The notes under the pieces were generated by a model, which saw only the letters and a program-made list of their open reading frames with translations, was not told the origin of the DNA and did not search any database. From positions 1-51,473 of the forward strand of contig JAXJWW010000102.1 of NCBI GenBank assembly GCA_036307825.1: a stretch of DNA of 51,473 nucleotides, read 5' to 3'. This stretch comes from RGIG9060 sp036307825. Its GTDB lineage: Bacteria; Spirochaetota; Spirochaetia; Treponematales; Treponemataceae. How positions within the stretch are numbered: position 1 is the first letter of the stretch; every line of letters starts with the position of its first letter. Made by a program: the position numbers and the translations under genes. Shown one piece after another: positions 31,739-41,513 of this stretch.

Positions 31739-32983
31739 ATGAAATTTATGCAGACAAAATTAAAAACAAATAATTATATTTTATATCTTTATGCATTTTT
31801 AAGTAAACTTCATTTTTTTGGTTCTCTTTGTGTTCCATTTTATTTAAATAGACTAGGAATATCCTATGCTTTAATGTTTACTATAGAAACTATTTTTTCT
31901 GTTTGTATTTTTCTCTTTGAAATTCCAACTGGAATTATTGCAGATAAGTTTGGAAGAAAAATTTCTTTATTTTTAGGAACATTACTTTTTGGAATTTCAC
32001 ATTTAATTTCTGGTACAACATTAAACATTGGTGTATTCATTTTTGGTCAGATAATCGGTGCAATAGGATTAAGTTTAGAAAGTGGCGCAGACAAAGCTTT
32101 GATTTACGAAAATGCAAAATATCAAAATAAAACACCGGAAGAAATTTCTGCTATTGCAAGTCGCTTTGATGGATTTGGAACAATTGGTATGTTAATCGCA
32201 TTTCCATTAGGAAGTATTTTTGTTGCAAGTGGAATTTTTAATTACACTTCTAGTTTAGGATTAGTTTTTATTGCAACAGGAATATCAGCAGTTTTCGCAT
32301 CAATAATAATTTTATTCATTAAAGAACCAAAAAATATTTTATCTAATGAAAAAAATAATTTAGAAACTTCAACAGAGAATAAAAAAATTGAACATAAAAA
32401 ATTATTATTAGAAAATGCAAAAGGTTGTTTATATGCTTTTAAAAATCCTGAATTAAGAAAATTAAGTTTAGATTATTCAGTAATTTCTGCATTTACTTTT
32501 TTGATGTTTTGGTTTTATCAATCTTTGCTTTTAGAAAATAATATAAACATCGCACTAAATGGATTTGTTGCTTCTGGATTTAACTTAGCAGCAAGTATTT
32601 TACTTTTTGCAAGTGGATTTATTCAGAAAAAAATTGGAACATCAAGAACAAGATTTTTGTCAGCATTTATTCCAGGAGTTTTATATATTTTAGTTTTCTT
32701 TTTCTACAAAAATATTTATGTAATACTAATTGCAATTTTTGGAATTACAATGTTAAGACTTTTTAGAAATCCAATTCTTATTACACAAATGAATTTAAAA
32801 ATCCAGGATGAAAATAGAGCAACAGTTCTTTCTGGAGTTTCAATGTTTAACAGAATAATCGTTGCAATTTTTTATCCACTGTCTGGAATGTTAATGGACA
32901 AAAATCCTCATTTAACATATTTAATTGTTGGAATAGTAACAATTATTTTTAGCATTTTACTATCATCAAGTAAACAGAACTAA
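31739..32983 (+). CDS. Major facilitator superfamily transporter
   Basis: 414 residues from the ATG at 31739; a GTG at 31730 and an ATG at 31748 are alternatives. Twelve hydrophobic segments. The MFS loop 2-3 signature is IPTGIIADKFGRKISL, and FGQIIGAIGLSLESGADKAL is typical of helix 4-5 in the drug/sugar-efflux-like group. The substrate is unknown. TTGACT at 31700 could be the -35 box. It ends within an inverted repeat that may terminate transcription. Confidence 0.8.
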   Translation: MKFMQTKLKTNNYILYLYAFLSKLHFFGSLCVPFYLNRLGISYALMFTIETIFSVCIFLFEIPTGIIADKFGRKISLFLGTLLFGISHLISGTTLNIGVFIFGQIIGAIGLSLESGADKALIYENAKYQNKTPEEISAIASRFDGFGTIGMLIAFPLGSIFVASGIFNYTSSLGLVFIATGISAVFASIIILFIKEPKNILSNEKNNLETSTENKKIEHKKLLLENAKGCLYAFKNPELRKLSLDYSVISAFTFLMFWFYQSLLLENNINIALNGFVASGFNLAASILLFASGFIQKKIGTSRTRFLSAFIPGVLYILVFFFYKNIYVILIAIFGITMLRLFRNPILITQMNLKIQDENRATVLSGVSMFNRIIVAIFYPLSGMLMDKNPHLTYLIVGIVTIIFSILLSSSKQN

Positions 32984-33008
32984 TAAATCAGTTATCAGTT
33001 CTGTTTAC
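32970..33008 (+). terminator. Hairpin at the end of the MFS gene
   Basis: GTAAACAGAACT and AGTTCTGTTTAC form a perfect 12-bp stem with a 15-nt loop, with the MFS stop codon near its left arm. No clear T-run follows, so termination or 3'-end protection are both possible. Confidence 0.55.
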
Positions 33009-33037
33009 AACTTGAACAATTATTTTTGATAACACAA

Positions 33038-33514
33038 TTAATCTTTTTTATTTACCTTACAAGAAATTTTTTCTACTTCAAGTTTAAAAATTGCAACCGC
33101 ATCTAGCATTTTGGAAGAATAAGACCATTCAGATTTTTTTGTTGTTTGATACATAATAGAATTTAGTGCAAGAATTTTTTCTTCAGTATTTTCTACAATA
33201 GATAAAATTCCATTCCCAATAACACTTTGATAATAAGCTGTATAATCACAAGCAATATCACCAGTAACTAAAGAATATTTTCCATCAATTTCAAAACCAA
33301 CTTTTGGATTTAATTTTGCAAGTTCATATTTACGCCCAGCCTTTGCACCATGAAAATAAAAAATATATTTTTCATTGTTATAACTAAATCCATAGTTTAC
33401 AGGAACAATATAAATTTCATCTTTATCATAAAATCCAATTCGTAAAATTTCTTCAGATAAAATAAAATCTTTAATTTGAAACTCATCTGTAACTTGTCTT
33501 TCTTTTCTTCTCAT
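33038..33514 (-). CDS. Pyridoxamine 5'-phosphate oxidase-family (flavin-type split barrel) protein
   Basis: 158 residues from the ATG at 33514, preceded by AGGAT; the frame is open to 33718, but the additional 68 residues are not family-like. MRRKERQVTDEFQIKDFIL starts the domain; EIYIVPVNYGFSYNNEKYIF, YFHGAKAGRKYELAKLNPKV and CDYTAYYQSVIGNGILS are signatures of the NimA-like group, which binds flavin and reduces or detoxifies nitro compounds in some members. Function here is inferred from family only. Confidence 0.75.
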   Translation of the reverse strand: MRRKERQVTDEFQIKDFILSEEILRIGFYDKDEIYIVPVNYGFSYNNEKYIFYFHGAKAGRKYELAKLNPKVGFEIDGKYSLVTGDIACDYTAYYQSVIGNGILSIVENTEEKILALNSIMYQTTKKSEWSYSSKMLDAVAIFKLEVEKISCKVNKKD

Positions 33515-33769
33515 ATTAATAAATCCTAATATATAAAAATATTCTGCATTAACTATTGCAATTCTGTCTGTGTTATACAAGTAATAAAAAAACAATTGCG
33601 ATAATAAATACTGATAAAAGTGATTTGTGTTTAATAAGTAGATTATATCACAGGTTTGGGGAATTGTGGAGGAAGATGAATCTAATTCAAAAAGATTGTT
33701 TTCAATTTCCATTTTCACCTCTAGTTAAATCTTCCCCCAAATCTACTCTAATTTTTGCAAACTCTTTTT

Positions 33770-34213
33770 TTATTTCTTTCCTTTCCCATAATTTTTTGGA
33801 AACTTTTCTTTTCCTAGTTGCCAAAGATATTTATCAATTTGTTTTAAATTGAAATCTTCCAAGCCATATTTTTTTTGAAAATCTAATAGAACACACTTGT
33901 ATTTTTGATAATCCTTTAAATCATCATTTTGAAATATAATCTTTTTATCAGCATCACGAAAATATTTTAAAAGTTTTTCCACAAAGCTATCAAAAATTGG
34001 ATATTCAGTTGGTTTATGTCTACTACAATACTTTGTAGCAAAGGAATAAAAATTGACACATTTATCATCAGACACTTGAACTTTTGCAATGTCATTTACT
34101 AAAGTAGCATTAGTATTGCAGGATAAAATAAAAAATACATAATTATAAAAAAATACCCCACAGGGTTTGCATTTTGAAGAGTACTTCATCTTACAAAACT
34201 TGTGGGTTTTCAT
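33770..34213 (-). CDS. Conserved hypothetical protein, possibly N-terminally truncated
   Basis: 147 residues. The part from ~55 (VNFYSFATKYCSRHKPTEYP, IFDSFVEKLLKYF, LKQIDKYLWQLGKEKFPKNY) resembles the C-terminal half of a hypothetical family I have seen in gut bacteria near mobile or defence loci. The N-terminus is Cys-rich and poor in similarity, with no good ribosome-binding site, so a 5' deletion is possible. A later ATG at 34189 is an alternative start. 33515-33769 shows only the open extension and no recognised gene. Confidence 0.45.
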   Translation of the reverse strand: MKTHKFCKMKYSSKCKPCGVFFYNYVFFILSCNTNATLVNDIAKVQVSDDKCVNFYSFATKYCSRHKPTEYPIFDSFVEKLLKYFRDADKKIIFQNDDLKDYQKYKCVLLDFQKKYGLEDFNLKQIDKYLWQLGKEKFPKNYGKGKK

Positions 34214-34262
34214 ATTCTAATTCATCTTATTTTTAAATAATAACAAAACCGAATAAAACTTT

Positions 34263-35405
34263 TTATAACAAAGGAACAATTCCTAAAATCAATCCTCCAA
34301 TTAAAACAGAACCAATTTGCCCCGAAACATTAGCACTTACTGCATGCATCAATAAAAAGTTTTGATTATCTTCTTCCAATGCAAGTTTTTGTACTACACG
34401 ACTAGCCATAGGGAAGGCAGAAATTCCACAGGCACCAAGCATTGGATTTAATCGATTTTCTTTTTTACAAAATAAATTTATTAGTTTTGCAAAAAGTACG
34501 CCACAAACTGTATCTCCAATAAAAGCAATTAAACCTAAAAACATAATTAGCAAAGTTTGTAACTGTAAAAAATTTTCAGCTCTCATAGTTGCACCAACAC
34601 TTATACCTAAAAGTAATGTAACGATATTTGCAAGTTCATTTTGTGCACAGTGCGAAAGTTTTTCTAAAACGCCACTTTCTTTAATTAAATTTCCGAACAT
34701 TAAAAATCCCAAAAGAGGTGCTGCCATTGGAACAATAATTCCAACTATTAAAGTTAAAGCGATAGGAAAACTAATCATCACCCATTGTGGAATTTTGCAA
34801 TCTTTTGATATAACATGAAGTTTTCTTTCTTTTTTTGTTGTAAGTAATTTTATTACAGGAGGCATAATTATTGGAACTAAAGACATATATGAATATGCAA
34901 CAACTGTAATTGGAGCAAGTAAGTTAGGTGCAAATTTTGATGTTACTAAAATTGAAGTTGGACCATCTGCAGCGCCTATTACACCAATACTTGCGGCTTC
35001 TGGAATTGAAAATCCAAAAAATTTGTAAGCAATAAAAGCGGATATAAAAATTCCACCATGAGCAATAATTCCAAAAATCATCATCCAAGGTCTACAAATC
35101 AAAGGTCTAAAATCTATCATTGCTCCTACGCAAATAAAAATTAAAAGCGGAAAAAGTTCTGTCATTATTCCACTTTCAAAAAGAATTTTTAAAATACCAG
35201 AGGTTTGACCATGTTGCCAAACTATTTCAAATGGAAGATTTACAAGAATCGCACCAAAACCGATTGGAAGCAAAAGCATTGGTTCATACTTTTTTTTAAT
35301 TGCAAGAAAAATTAGAAAACTACCAATTCCAAACATTACAAAATTTTGCCAAGAAAGAGAACTAAGTCCTTCTGTAAAGTAACTAAAAATCTGTGAACTA
35401 TTCAT
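34263..35405 (-). CDS. Sodium-pumping decarboxylase beta subunit (OadB/GcdB family)
   Basis: 380 residues with ~10 membrane helices. Family signatures are GVIGAADGPTSILVTSKFAP, PLLIFICVGAMIDFRPL, NIVTLLLGISVGATM and GISAFPMASRVVQKLALEED. The beta subunit couples decarboxylation of a carboxybiotin carrier to Na+ export. The alpha (carboxyltransferase), biotin and gamma subunits are not adjacent, so partners must be elsewhere. It follows ilvB by 61 nt. No clear ribosome-binding site; an inverted repeat surrounds the start codon. Confidence 0.85.
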   Translation of the reverse strand: MNSSQIFSYFTEGLSSLSWQNFVMFGIGSFLIFLAIKKKYEPMLLLPIGFGAILVNLPFEIVWQHGQTSGILKILFESGIMTELFPLLIFICVGAMIDFRPLICRPWMMIFGIIAHGGIFISAFIAYKFFGFSIPEAASIGVIGAADGPTSILVTSKFAPNLLAPITVVAYSYMSLVPIIMPPVIKLLTTKKERKLHVISKDCKIPQWVMISFPIALTLIVGIIVPMAAPLLGFLMFGNLIKESGVLEKLSHCAQNELANIVTLLLGISVGATMRAENFLQLQTLLIMFLGLIAFIGDTVCGVLFAKLINLFCKKENRLNPMLGACGISAFPMASRVVQKLALEEDNQNFLLMHAVSANVSGQIGSVLIGGLILGIVPLL

Positions 35406-35431
35406 ACAAAAAAGGATAATTCACAGATTTT
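35386..35431. promoter_or_regulatory. Inverted repeat around the oadB-like start codon
   Basis: AAAATCTGTGAA (35386-35397) and TTCACAGATTTT (35420-35431) are 12-bp perfect arms with the start codon (35403-35405) in the 22-nt loop. In an mRNA coming from ilvB this would form a hairpin presenting the ATG in its loop. Confidence 0.6.
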
Positions 35432-35466
35432 GTCATTGCAAGAAAAAATAGATTTTTAAGAAACTC

Positions 35467-37179
35467 TCATTCCATGCTACAAATTGCTTCGATATTTGCT
35501 TTTCCAGCAGGAACGAAAGGAAGTACCAATTCTGCCATTTCGATTGGACAATGAACAAAACGAGGTCCGCTTCCTTTTGGTGGGAAAGCGACTTTATTCC
35601 AGTTTGGACTGTAAACATCAACTGCTTCGATTCCAAAACCTTCTGCAATTTTCATAAGGTTAGGTGATTTTTTGTAAATTGATGCGCTGTAATTTTTATC
35701 AAACAAAATTTCTTGTTGCTGACGAACCATTCCCAAAGCACCATTATCTAAAACGATAATTGTAACATCTAGATTTTGTTCTGCCAAAGTTGCCATTTCT
35801 TGAACATTCATCATGATGGAACCATCACCAGAAAAACAAATTACTCGTTTATCAGGATTTGCAAGAGCAGCCCCAATTGCAGCAGGAAGCCCAAAGCCCA
35901 TTGTTCCAAGACAGCCAGAAGTTAAAAGTTGTCTTGGATTTTCTATCGGATAATATTGAGCTGTCCACATTTGATGCTGACCTACATCTGTTGTAACAAT
36001 AATATCATCAGGATTTAGCCCTGCTCCTTTAGCAAGTTCAGGAATTGAACTAATAAATCGTCCAGGATTATTTATTCTTTCTTTATCAGTTTGATGAAGT
36101 TTTGCTAAACTTTCTGCCCAAGTTTTTCTTTCTTGTGTTTTTTCTTTTTGCTTTTGTAACATTTCTTTTAATGCACAAACTAAAACTGGTAAATAAGATT
36201 CTACATCACCGATTACAGATACACTTGCTTGAAAGATTTTATTAACTTCGGCAGCATCAATATCAACATGGATAATTTTTGCGTTAGGACAGAATTTTGA
36301 AATTACACCTGTTGCTCTATCATCAAATCGAACTCCCATTGCTAAAATTACATCAGCATCATGCATGGCAGTATTTGCAGCCATAGAACCGTGCATACCA
36401 ACCATACCTAAATTCAATTCTGAACTTGCAGGGAAAGAACCAATTCCCATCAAACTAGAAACTAAAGGCATAGGAAAAATTTCTTGCAAAGCTTTTATTC
36501 CGTCACTTGCTTGTTTTGAATTACATCCACCGCCAACATAAATTGCAGGTTTCTTTGAATTGATAAGCATTTTTGCACTTTCACTTACAGCATTTGCAAA
36601 GTCTTCTCCCATAGTTCTAAAACGAGCAGAGTGATTATCTTTTATTCCACATTCTGGCCATGATTCAAAAGTGATTTTTTCAAGTTGAACATCACGAGGA
36701 ACATCAACTAAAACAGGTCCACATCTTCCTGAACTTGCAATAGCAAAGGCTTGTGGAATTGCAGTAAGCAAATCTTTTGCAGATTTTACTAAAATACTGT
36801 GTTTTGTAATCGGAAAAGAAAGTCCAAAAGTGTCTGCTTCTTGAAAAGCATCTGTTCCAATTAAACTTCTATTAACTTGTCCTGTAATTGCAACCAAAGG
36901 AATTGAATCACTTCTGGCGTCCGCAATTGCTGTTAAAAGATTCATGGCGCCAGGACCACTTGTTGCAATACATACAGCAGGAAGACCAGTTGTACGAGCC
37001 ATTCCTTGTGCTAAAAATCCCGCAGCTTGTTCGTGTCTTACTAAAACATGATTTATAGAACTTCTTACAAGTTCATCATAAAGAGGAAGGACAGAACCCC
37101 CAGGAATACCTGCCACAGTTTTAATATTTTGTTGTTCTAAAAGTTTTATTATAATCTGTGCTCCAGTTGCTTCTATCAT
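35467..37179 (-). CDS. ilvB: Acetolactate synthase large subunit
   Basis: 570 residues of a ThDP-dependent enzyme. GIPGGSVLPLYDEL and RHEQAAGFLAQGMAR contain the catalytic Glu. The central FAD-type domain includes GMVGMHGSMAANTAMHDADV, and the ThDP motif begins GDGSIMMNVQEMATLAEQ. The enzyme makes acetolactate or acetohydroxybutyrate for branched-chain amino acids. No small regulatory subunit gene (ilvN) is adjacent. GAGGTG ribosome-binding site. Confidence 0.9.
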   Translation of the reverse strand: MIEATGAQIIIKLLEQQNIKTVAGIPGGSVLPLYDELVRSSINHVLVRHEQAAGFLAQGMARTTGLPAVCIATSGPGAMNLLTAIADARSDSIPLVAITGQVNRSLIGTDAFQEADTFGLSFPITKHSILVKSAKDLLTAIPQAFAIASSGRCGPVLVDVPRDVQLEKITFESWPECGIKDNHSARFRTMGEDFANAVSESAKMLINSKKPAIYVGGGCNSKQASDGIKALQEIFPMPLVSSLMGIGSFPASSELNLGMVGMHGSMAANTAMHDADVILAMGVRFDDRATGVISKFCPNAKIIHVDIDAAEVNKIFQASVSVIGDVESYLPVLVCALKEMLQKQKEKTQERKTWAESLAKLHQTDKERINNPGRFISSIPELAKGAGLNPDDIIVTTDVGQHQMWTAQYYPIENPRQLLTSGCLGTMGFGLPAAIGAALANPDKRVICFSGDGSIMMNVQEMATLAEQNLDVTIIVLDNGALGMVRQQQEILFDKNYSASIYKKSPNLMKIAEGFGIEAVDVYSPNWNKVAFPPKGSGPRFVHCPIEMAELVLPFVPAGKANIEAICSME

Positions 37180-37230
37180 TTTCTACACCTCATAAAATTC
37201 AATTAATTTTTACCCTACTATAATTACATA

Positions 37231-37259
37231 TTTAAACTCTTCTTTCAATGGTGTATACT
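37231..37259 (+). promoter_or_regulatory. Promoter of rqcH
   Basis: -35 TTTAAA (37231-37236), 17-bp spacer, -10 TATACT (37254-37259), then 6 nt to the ATG at 37266: a leaderless arrangement. Confidence 0.65.
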
Positions 37260-37265
37260 ATAGAT

Positions 37266-38705
37266 ATGTCGTTAAATTGTACAGAAATTAACTTAATTTT
37301 AGAGGAACTTGATTTAACAGGTTCATTTATTCAACAAATTGTTCAGCCAAGTTTTGATACTTTGGCTTTATACACATACAAAAATTCCACTGCCAAAACT
37401 GTTCTTATTTGCTTAGGTGCAGGTGCTTGTAGAATCAATGAAACTCGAAAAAAAATCCCAAAAACAGAAAAACCTCTTCGCTTTATGGAATTTATGAAAT
37501 CCAGAATCAAGGGATGTCGTATTCAGTCTTGTAAACAAATTGGTTTTGAACGAATTATTCAAATGGAACTTTCCCATGGTGATGAAGAATTTTTTATGTT
37601 CATAAGACTTTGGAGTAATGCCGCAAATATCATTGTAACAGACAAAAATCTTACAATTCTTGATGTTTTTTATCGTCGACCAAAGCGTAACGAACTTACA
37701 GGAAAAGTTTTTGAAATTCCACAAATTAGAGAACAGGATAAGGTTTTTGAAGCACGAGATTTTAATGATTTAGCAGAAACTTTAAAAGAAAATGAATATA
37801 TTTCTTTTGAAACTTTAACTTTTAACCAAAAAGTTGATTTGTGGTATTCTGAACATTCCCAAAGTCTATCAAGAGAGGCTTTGTTAGAACAAGCCGAAAA
37901 GATTTATACTTCTAGAAAATCTAAAATGGAAAATGCTCTTAAAAAACTTGAAGAAAAACGAGAAAGTTTTTTAACTTGCGAACAATGGAAACATCAGGGA
38001 GATTTGATTTTATCTTACGGTCATCTCATTGATGGAGAATCTAAGTTTTTAGAATGTACCGACTACGAAAACGGAAATACAATTCAAATTCCTATTGACC
38101 CAAAGAAAAATGCTCAAGAAAATGCAAAACTTTATTATGATAAATACAAAAAAGCAACTTCTGGAATTACAGAGCTTGAATATGATATTTCTAAAGCAAA
38201 GCGTGAAATTTTAGATTTGGATGCAACTTATCAAGCCTTATTAAAAGAGCCTAATCCTATAAAAATTCAGCAACTTTTACATAAGCAAACTAAACCAAAA
38301 CAGCAAATTGCAAAAAAACATCCCGGATTAACTTACTTGCTAAACGGCTGGACGATTTTACTTGGTCGTACAGCTAGCGAAAACGATGAACTTTTGCGAC
38401 ATCATGTAAAAGGACAAGATATGTGGATGCACACTCGGGATTATAGCGGTGGTTATGTCTTTATCAAAAATCGTAACGGAAAAACTATTCCTCTTGATAT
38501 TTTACTTAACGCAGGAAATTTAGCTGTTTATCATTCTAAGGCAAGAAAAAACGGTAGTGCAGATTTATATTACACACAAGTAAAACATCTGCGCCGTGCA
38601 AAAAATGCTCCCAAAGGAACTGTTCTTCCAACAAATGAAAAAAATCTTTCCATTAAAATAGAATCTGAACGATTAAAAATCATGGAAGAAGCTTTACAGG
38701 ATTAG
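37266..38705 (+). CDS. rqcH: RqcH / NFACT-family ribosome quality-control protein
   Basis: 479 residues from the ATG at 37266; the in-frame ATG at 37248 would overlap the promoter. NFACT-N domain from the start (LILEELDLTGSFIQQIVQPS, and FIRLWSNAANIIVTDKN), a long coiled coil in the middle (~220-345) and the NFACT-R/DUF814 domain near the end (GWTILLGRTASENDELLRHH, KGQDMWMHTRDYSGGYVFI). RqcH binds stalled 50S subunits and adds alanine tails. Somewhat shorter than Bacillus RqcH (~570). Unrelated in function to its neighbours. Confidence 0.85.
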   Translation: MSLNCTEINLILEELDLTGSFIQQIVQPSFDTLALYTYKNSTAKTVLICLGAGACRINETRKKIPKTEKPLRFMEFMKSRIKGCRIQSCKQIGFERIIQMELSHGDEEFFMFIRLWSNAANIIVTDKNLTILDVFYRRPKRNELTGKVFEIPQIREQDKVFEARDFNDLAETLKENEYISFETLTFNQKVDLWYSEHSQSLSREALLEQAEKIYTSRKSKMENALKKLEEKRESFLTCEQWKHQGDLILSYGHLIDGESKFLECTDYENGNTIQIPIDPKKNAQENAKLYYDKYKKATSGITELEYDISKAKREILDLDATYQALLKEPNPIKIQQLLHKQTKPKQQIAKKHPGLTYLLNGWTILLGRTASENDELLRHHVKGQDMWMHTRDYSGGYVFIKNRNGKTIPLDILLNAGNLAVYHSKARKNGSADLYYTQVKHLRRAKNAPKGTVLPTNEKNLSIKIESERLKIMEEALQD

Positions 38706-38733
38706 GAAATAAATTTGTATTGATAAAAATTTG

Positions 38734-38762
38734 TTGAAATATCGTACTTTACAATTTATAAT
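38734..38762 (+). promoter_or_regulatory. Promoter of the MinD-like gene
   Basis: -35 TTGAAA (38734-38739), 17-bp spacer, -10 TATAAT (38757-38762), 7 nt before the ATG at 38770 and no ribosome-binding site. This is the clearest leaderless promoter in the window. Confidence 0.75.
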
Positions 38763-38769
38763 ATTTAAT

Positions 38770-39750
38770 ATGGTACAAATACTTCCTATTGCAAGTGGGA
38801 AAGGTGGAGTTGGTAAAAGTGCAATTTCATTGAATCTTGCTATCGCCTTAGCACAACTTGGTAAAAAAGTAATTCTTTGCGACTTTGACTTTGGCGGTGC
38901 AAATCTACACACAATGTTGGGGCATAAAAACAACAAGCCTGGTCTTGGACATTTTATCAATAAACTTGAAGATCACATAGAGCCGCTCATTCAAAAAACT
39001 GCTGTTAAAAACCTTGGTTTTATTGCAGGAGATTGTCTTATTCCTGGAACTGCAAATATGGATTATTTCTCTAAAAAGAAAATCTTAAAAGAAATAAATC
39101 AACTTGATGCTGATTATGTAATTTTGGATTTAGGTGCTGGAAGTGCTTACAATACATTAGATTTTTTTCTTGTAACATATAAATCAATTTTGGTAACTAC
39201 ACCAGAAATCACTTCTATTTTAAATGCTTATTCATTTTTGAAATCCAGTGCTTTTAGATTTTTTACTCAACAATTTTCAGCAAGAAGTGAAGAACGAAAA
39301 TTTATTCAAGAGTTTACTCACACTCGTTTAGAAGGAACTGAGTTATCGTTTATAAAATTAATAGATGAACTTTACAAAAAATTCCCAGAATCTAGTGCAA
39401 AAGCCATCAATAAACTTGATTTGTTTAGACCTCAAATTATCCTGAATAAAGGACGAGAATCCAACGATATTGTAATGGGACAAAGATTAAAATCTCTTGT
39501 AAAAAATAAATTGAATATGAATATTGAATTTATCGGATTTATTCCTCATGATGATGAAATTTCACTTTCAATAGCAAAAAGAACACCTTTAATTTTATCA
39601 AATCCAGAAGGAAATTTTGCTCGTCGAATTTATCCAACTGCACAACGAGTTATAGAAAATGATTTTTCTCTTAACGAAGCGGTATTTGATGAAGAAAAAG
39701 AAGATGAAGTTTTACAACAACTTGTTAAAGAATTTACAGAGAAAAAATAG
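38770..39750 (+). CDS. MinD/FlhG-like P-loop ATPase
   Basis: 326 residues from the ATG at 38770, fixed by the promoter; the in-frame TTG at 38731 lies upstream of it. The deviant Walker A reads ASGKGGVGKSAISLNLA, the second motif VILCDFDFGGANLHTMLG, and the later DADYVILDLGAGS is Walker B-like. ParA/MinD/FlhG proteins place flagella, chemoreceptors or division sites. The insertion at ~165-235 (FFTQQFSARSEERKF) is longer than in MinD. It is followed after 24 nt by the chemoreceptor-like coil, pointing to placement of a signalling complex. Confidence 0.8.
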   Translation: MVQILPIASGKGGVGKSAISLNLAIALAQLGKKVILCDFDFGGANLHTMLGHKNNKPGLGHFINKLEDHIEPLIQKTAVKNLGFIAGDCLIPGTANMDYFSKKKILKEINQLDADYVILDLGAGSAYNTLDFFLVTYKSILVTTPEITSILNAYSFLKSSAFRFFTQQFSARSEERKFIQEFTHTRLEGTELSFIKLIDELYKKFPESSAKAINKLDLFRPQIILNKGRESNDIVMGQRLKSLVKNKLNMNIEFIGFIPHDDEISLSIAKRTPLILSNPEGNFARRIYPTAQRVIENDFSLNEAVFDEEKEDEVLQQLVKEFTEKK

Positions 39751-39774
39751 AATAATTAAATAGGAATTCGTTAT

Positions 39775-41508
39775 ATGGAAGTACAAGAATCTTTAAATAG
39801 TTTAAATGAATCTAGTAAAGAACTTGAAAATATTTTTACAAATCTAACTGAATGGTTTTCAAAACTTTCAAAAAAACAAGATAGTAATTCCATTGATAAA
39901 TTAAAAGATATATTTACTCAGCTAGAACAATTACATCGTAATCAAATTGAGATTGAAAAAGACTTTTTTTCGGAACTAAATTTAAATCATTCAAATTTTA
40001 ATACTTCTCTTAATGAATCAATTAAAGAATTAAGCAAAATTAGTTCTCTAGTTTCTGAATTAAAAAACATAAGTGAAGAGATGGAACTTATTGCATTAAA
40101 TGCAATGGTTATTTCTATCAAATCAGGAGATAAGGGGCGTGCTTTCTCAAAAATCACTGAAAATCTAAAACGCCTTTCCAATATGATGAATGCTCATGCT
40201 TTAAAACTTATTTCTACAGAACAAGAACTTTTATCAAATATTACAGAGTTAAAAAATCTAAATAATCAGGTTTCTAATGCAGAAAATAATATAGAAACTA
40301 TTAGTTCTTCAGTTTATTCAACAATAAAAGATATAGTAAGTAATTCTACTTTTACTTTGCAAAACATCCTTGAGCAATCACAAAATATTTATCAACCTAT
40401 AAAAATAGCAAAAGAAAGCTTAAATTGTCAGAAAGCAATAAAATATTCTTTAGAACAAATTAGTCGTTTGCTATCTCAAAATGTACAATGTGAAATTATC
40501 GGAACTGAATTTATTTCTGAAATGGATAAACAGTTAGATGCTATTTGTTTTGAAATTTCACTTTCTGAATTAGCCGAAAAGAATTTGTCAGAAGCAAAAA
40601 ATAAACTTTTAGAGTGTTCTAATAGTTTAAAAGATAATTGGAATATTGTTACAGAAACACTTTCAAGTGTAGAAAATAATGGAAAGAATTTTGTTTCAAG
40701 TTTTATGGAAAATAAGCAAGAATCCAATGATAAAAATTTTATTGAAAAGTTAATCGACATAGAAAATAACCATACAAAGATTACAGAACAATTTATCACT
40801 TTCCAACAATCACAAAAGACAATATGTAATAATTGCAAGGTTGTTACACAAAAAGTTTTTTCAATACGGGATATATTTGAACAACTTGAACCAGTTATCG
40901 CACAACTTCATCATGTTAGAGTTTTGCAAGAAATTGAAGTTTCTAAAAATCTTGCTATCAGCACAGTTAAAAACTTCGTTGATGATATGGATAAATTGAT
41001 TACAAATGCTCAAATTAATCTTGAACAGATAGATAGAAATGTTACAGATTTTATTTGTAACATTCAAGTTTTGTTAAAAAACTTTACTAATACAGTTAGT
41101 AAAAATGCTGAACAATTGGAAAATTTGAAAAAGAAAAAAAATGTATTCTTTGAAAATATATCTAATTACAAATTAGATATTTCTAATGCAATTTGTGATT
41201 TTACAATTTTTCCAGAAGATTTTACATATAATTGTAAAAGTGTAGCTGCTAAATTAATTGAAATTGAAAAATATTTCACTATTTTTAATCAGATAATCGA
41301 AAAATTAAAAGATTCGATTTCTAAAAAAACAGATAAAAAACAAAAACTTTTAACTCAATATAATCTAACTTCTTGGGATTTAAAGAATGAAAGGTTAAAA
41401 GAAATTATTGACGAGTTTACAAATTCAACTAACCAAAAAGAATCAGAAGCTACTGAGACTATTCAAATTGAATCTATGTTTGAAGTAGAAGATTTTGACT
41501 TCTTTTAA
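39775..41508 (+). CDS. Soluble coiled-coil protein with a chemoreceptor-tip-like segment
   Basis: 577 residues, no membrane segment and no signal peptide. Almost entirely helical and coiled. At ~98-138 it reads ISEEMELIALNAMVISIKSG then DKGRAFSKITENLKRLS, which follows the signalling tip of methyl-accepting chemotaxis proteins (LIALNAA.EAARAGE.GRGFAVVA) but with key positions changed. A cytoplasmic chemoreceptor relative or scaffold is likely. The MinD-like gene precedes it and cheR lies convergent 5 nt away. Confidence 0.6.
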   Translation: MEVQESLNSLNESSKELENIFTNLTEWFSKLSKKQDSNSIDKLKDIFTQLEQLHRNQIEIEKDFFSELNLNHSNFNTSLNESIKELSKISSLVSELKNISEEMELIALNAMVISIKSGDKGRAFSKITENLKRLSNMMNAHALKLISTEQELLSNITELKNLNNQVSNAENNIETISSSVYSTIKDIVSNSTFTLQNILEQSQNIYQPIKIAKESLNCQKAIKYSLEQISRLLSQNVQCEIIGTEFISEMDKQLDAICFEISLSELAEKNLSEAKNKLLECSNSLKDNWNIVTETLSSVENNGKNFVSSFMENKQESNDKNFIEKLIDIENNHTKITEQFITFQQSQKTICNNCKVVTQKVFSIRDIFEQLEPVIAQLHHVRVLQEIEVSKNLAISTVKNFVDDMDKLITNAQINLEQIDRNVTDFICNIQVLLKNFTNTVSKNAEQLENLKKKKNVFFENISNYKLDISNAICDFTIFPEDFTYNCKSVAAKLIEIEKYFTIFNQIIEKLKDSISKKTDKKQKLLTQYNLTSWDLKNERLKEIIDEFTNSTNQKESEATETIQIESMFEVEDFDFF

Positions 41509-41513
41509 TGATA

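Noticed and set aside
33515..33718. 68-residue N-terminal extension of the flavin-type protein
   Set aside because: The extension is not family-like and a ribosome-binding site fits the ATG at 33514.
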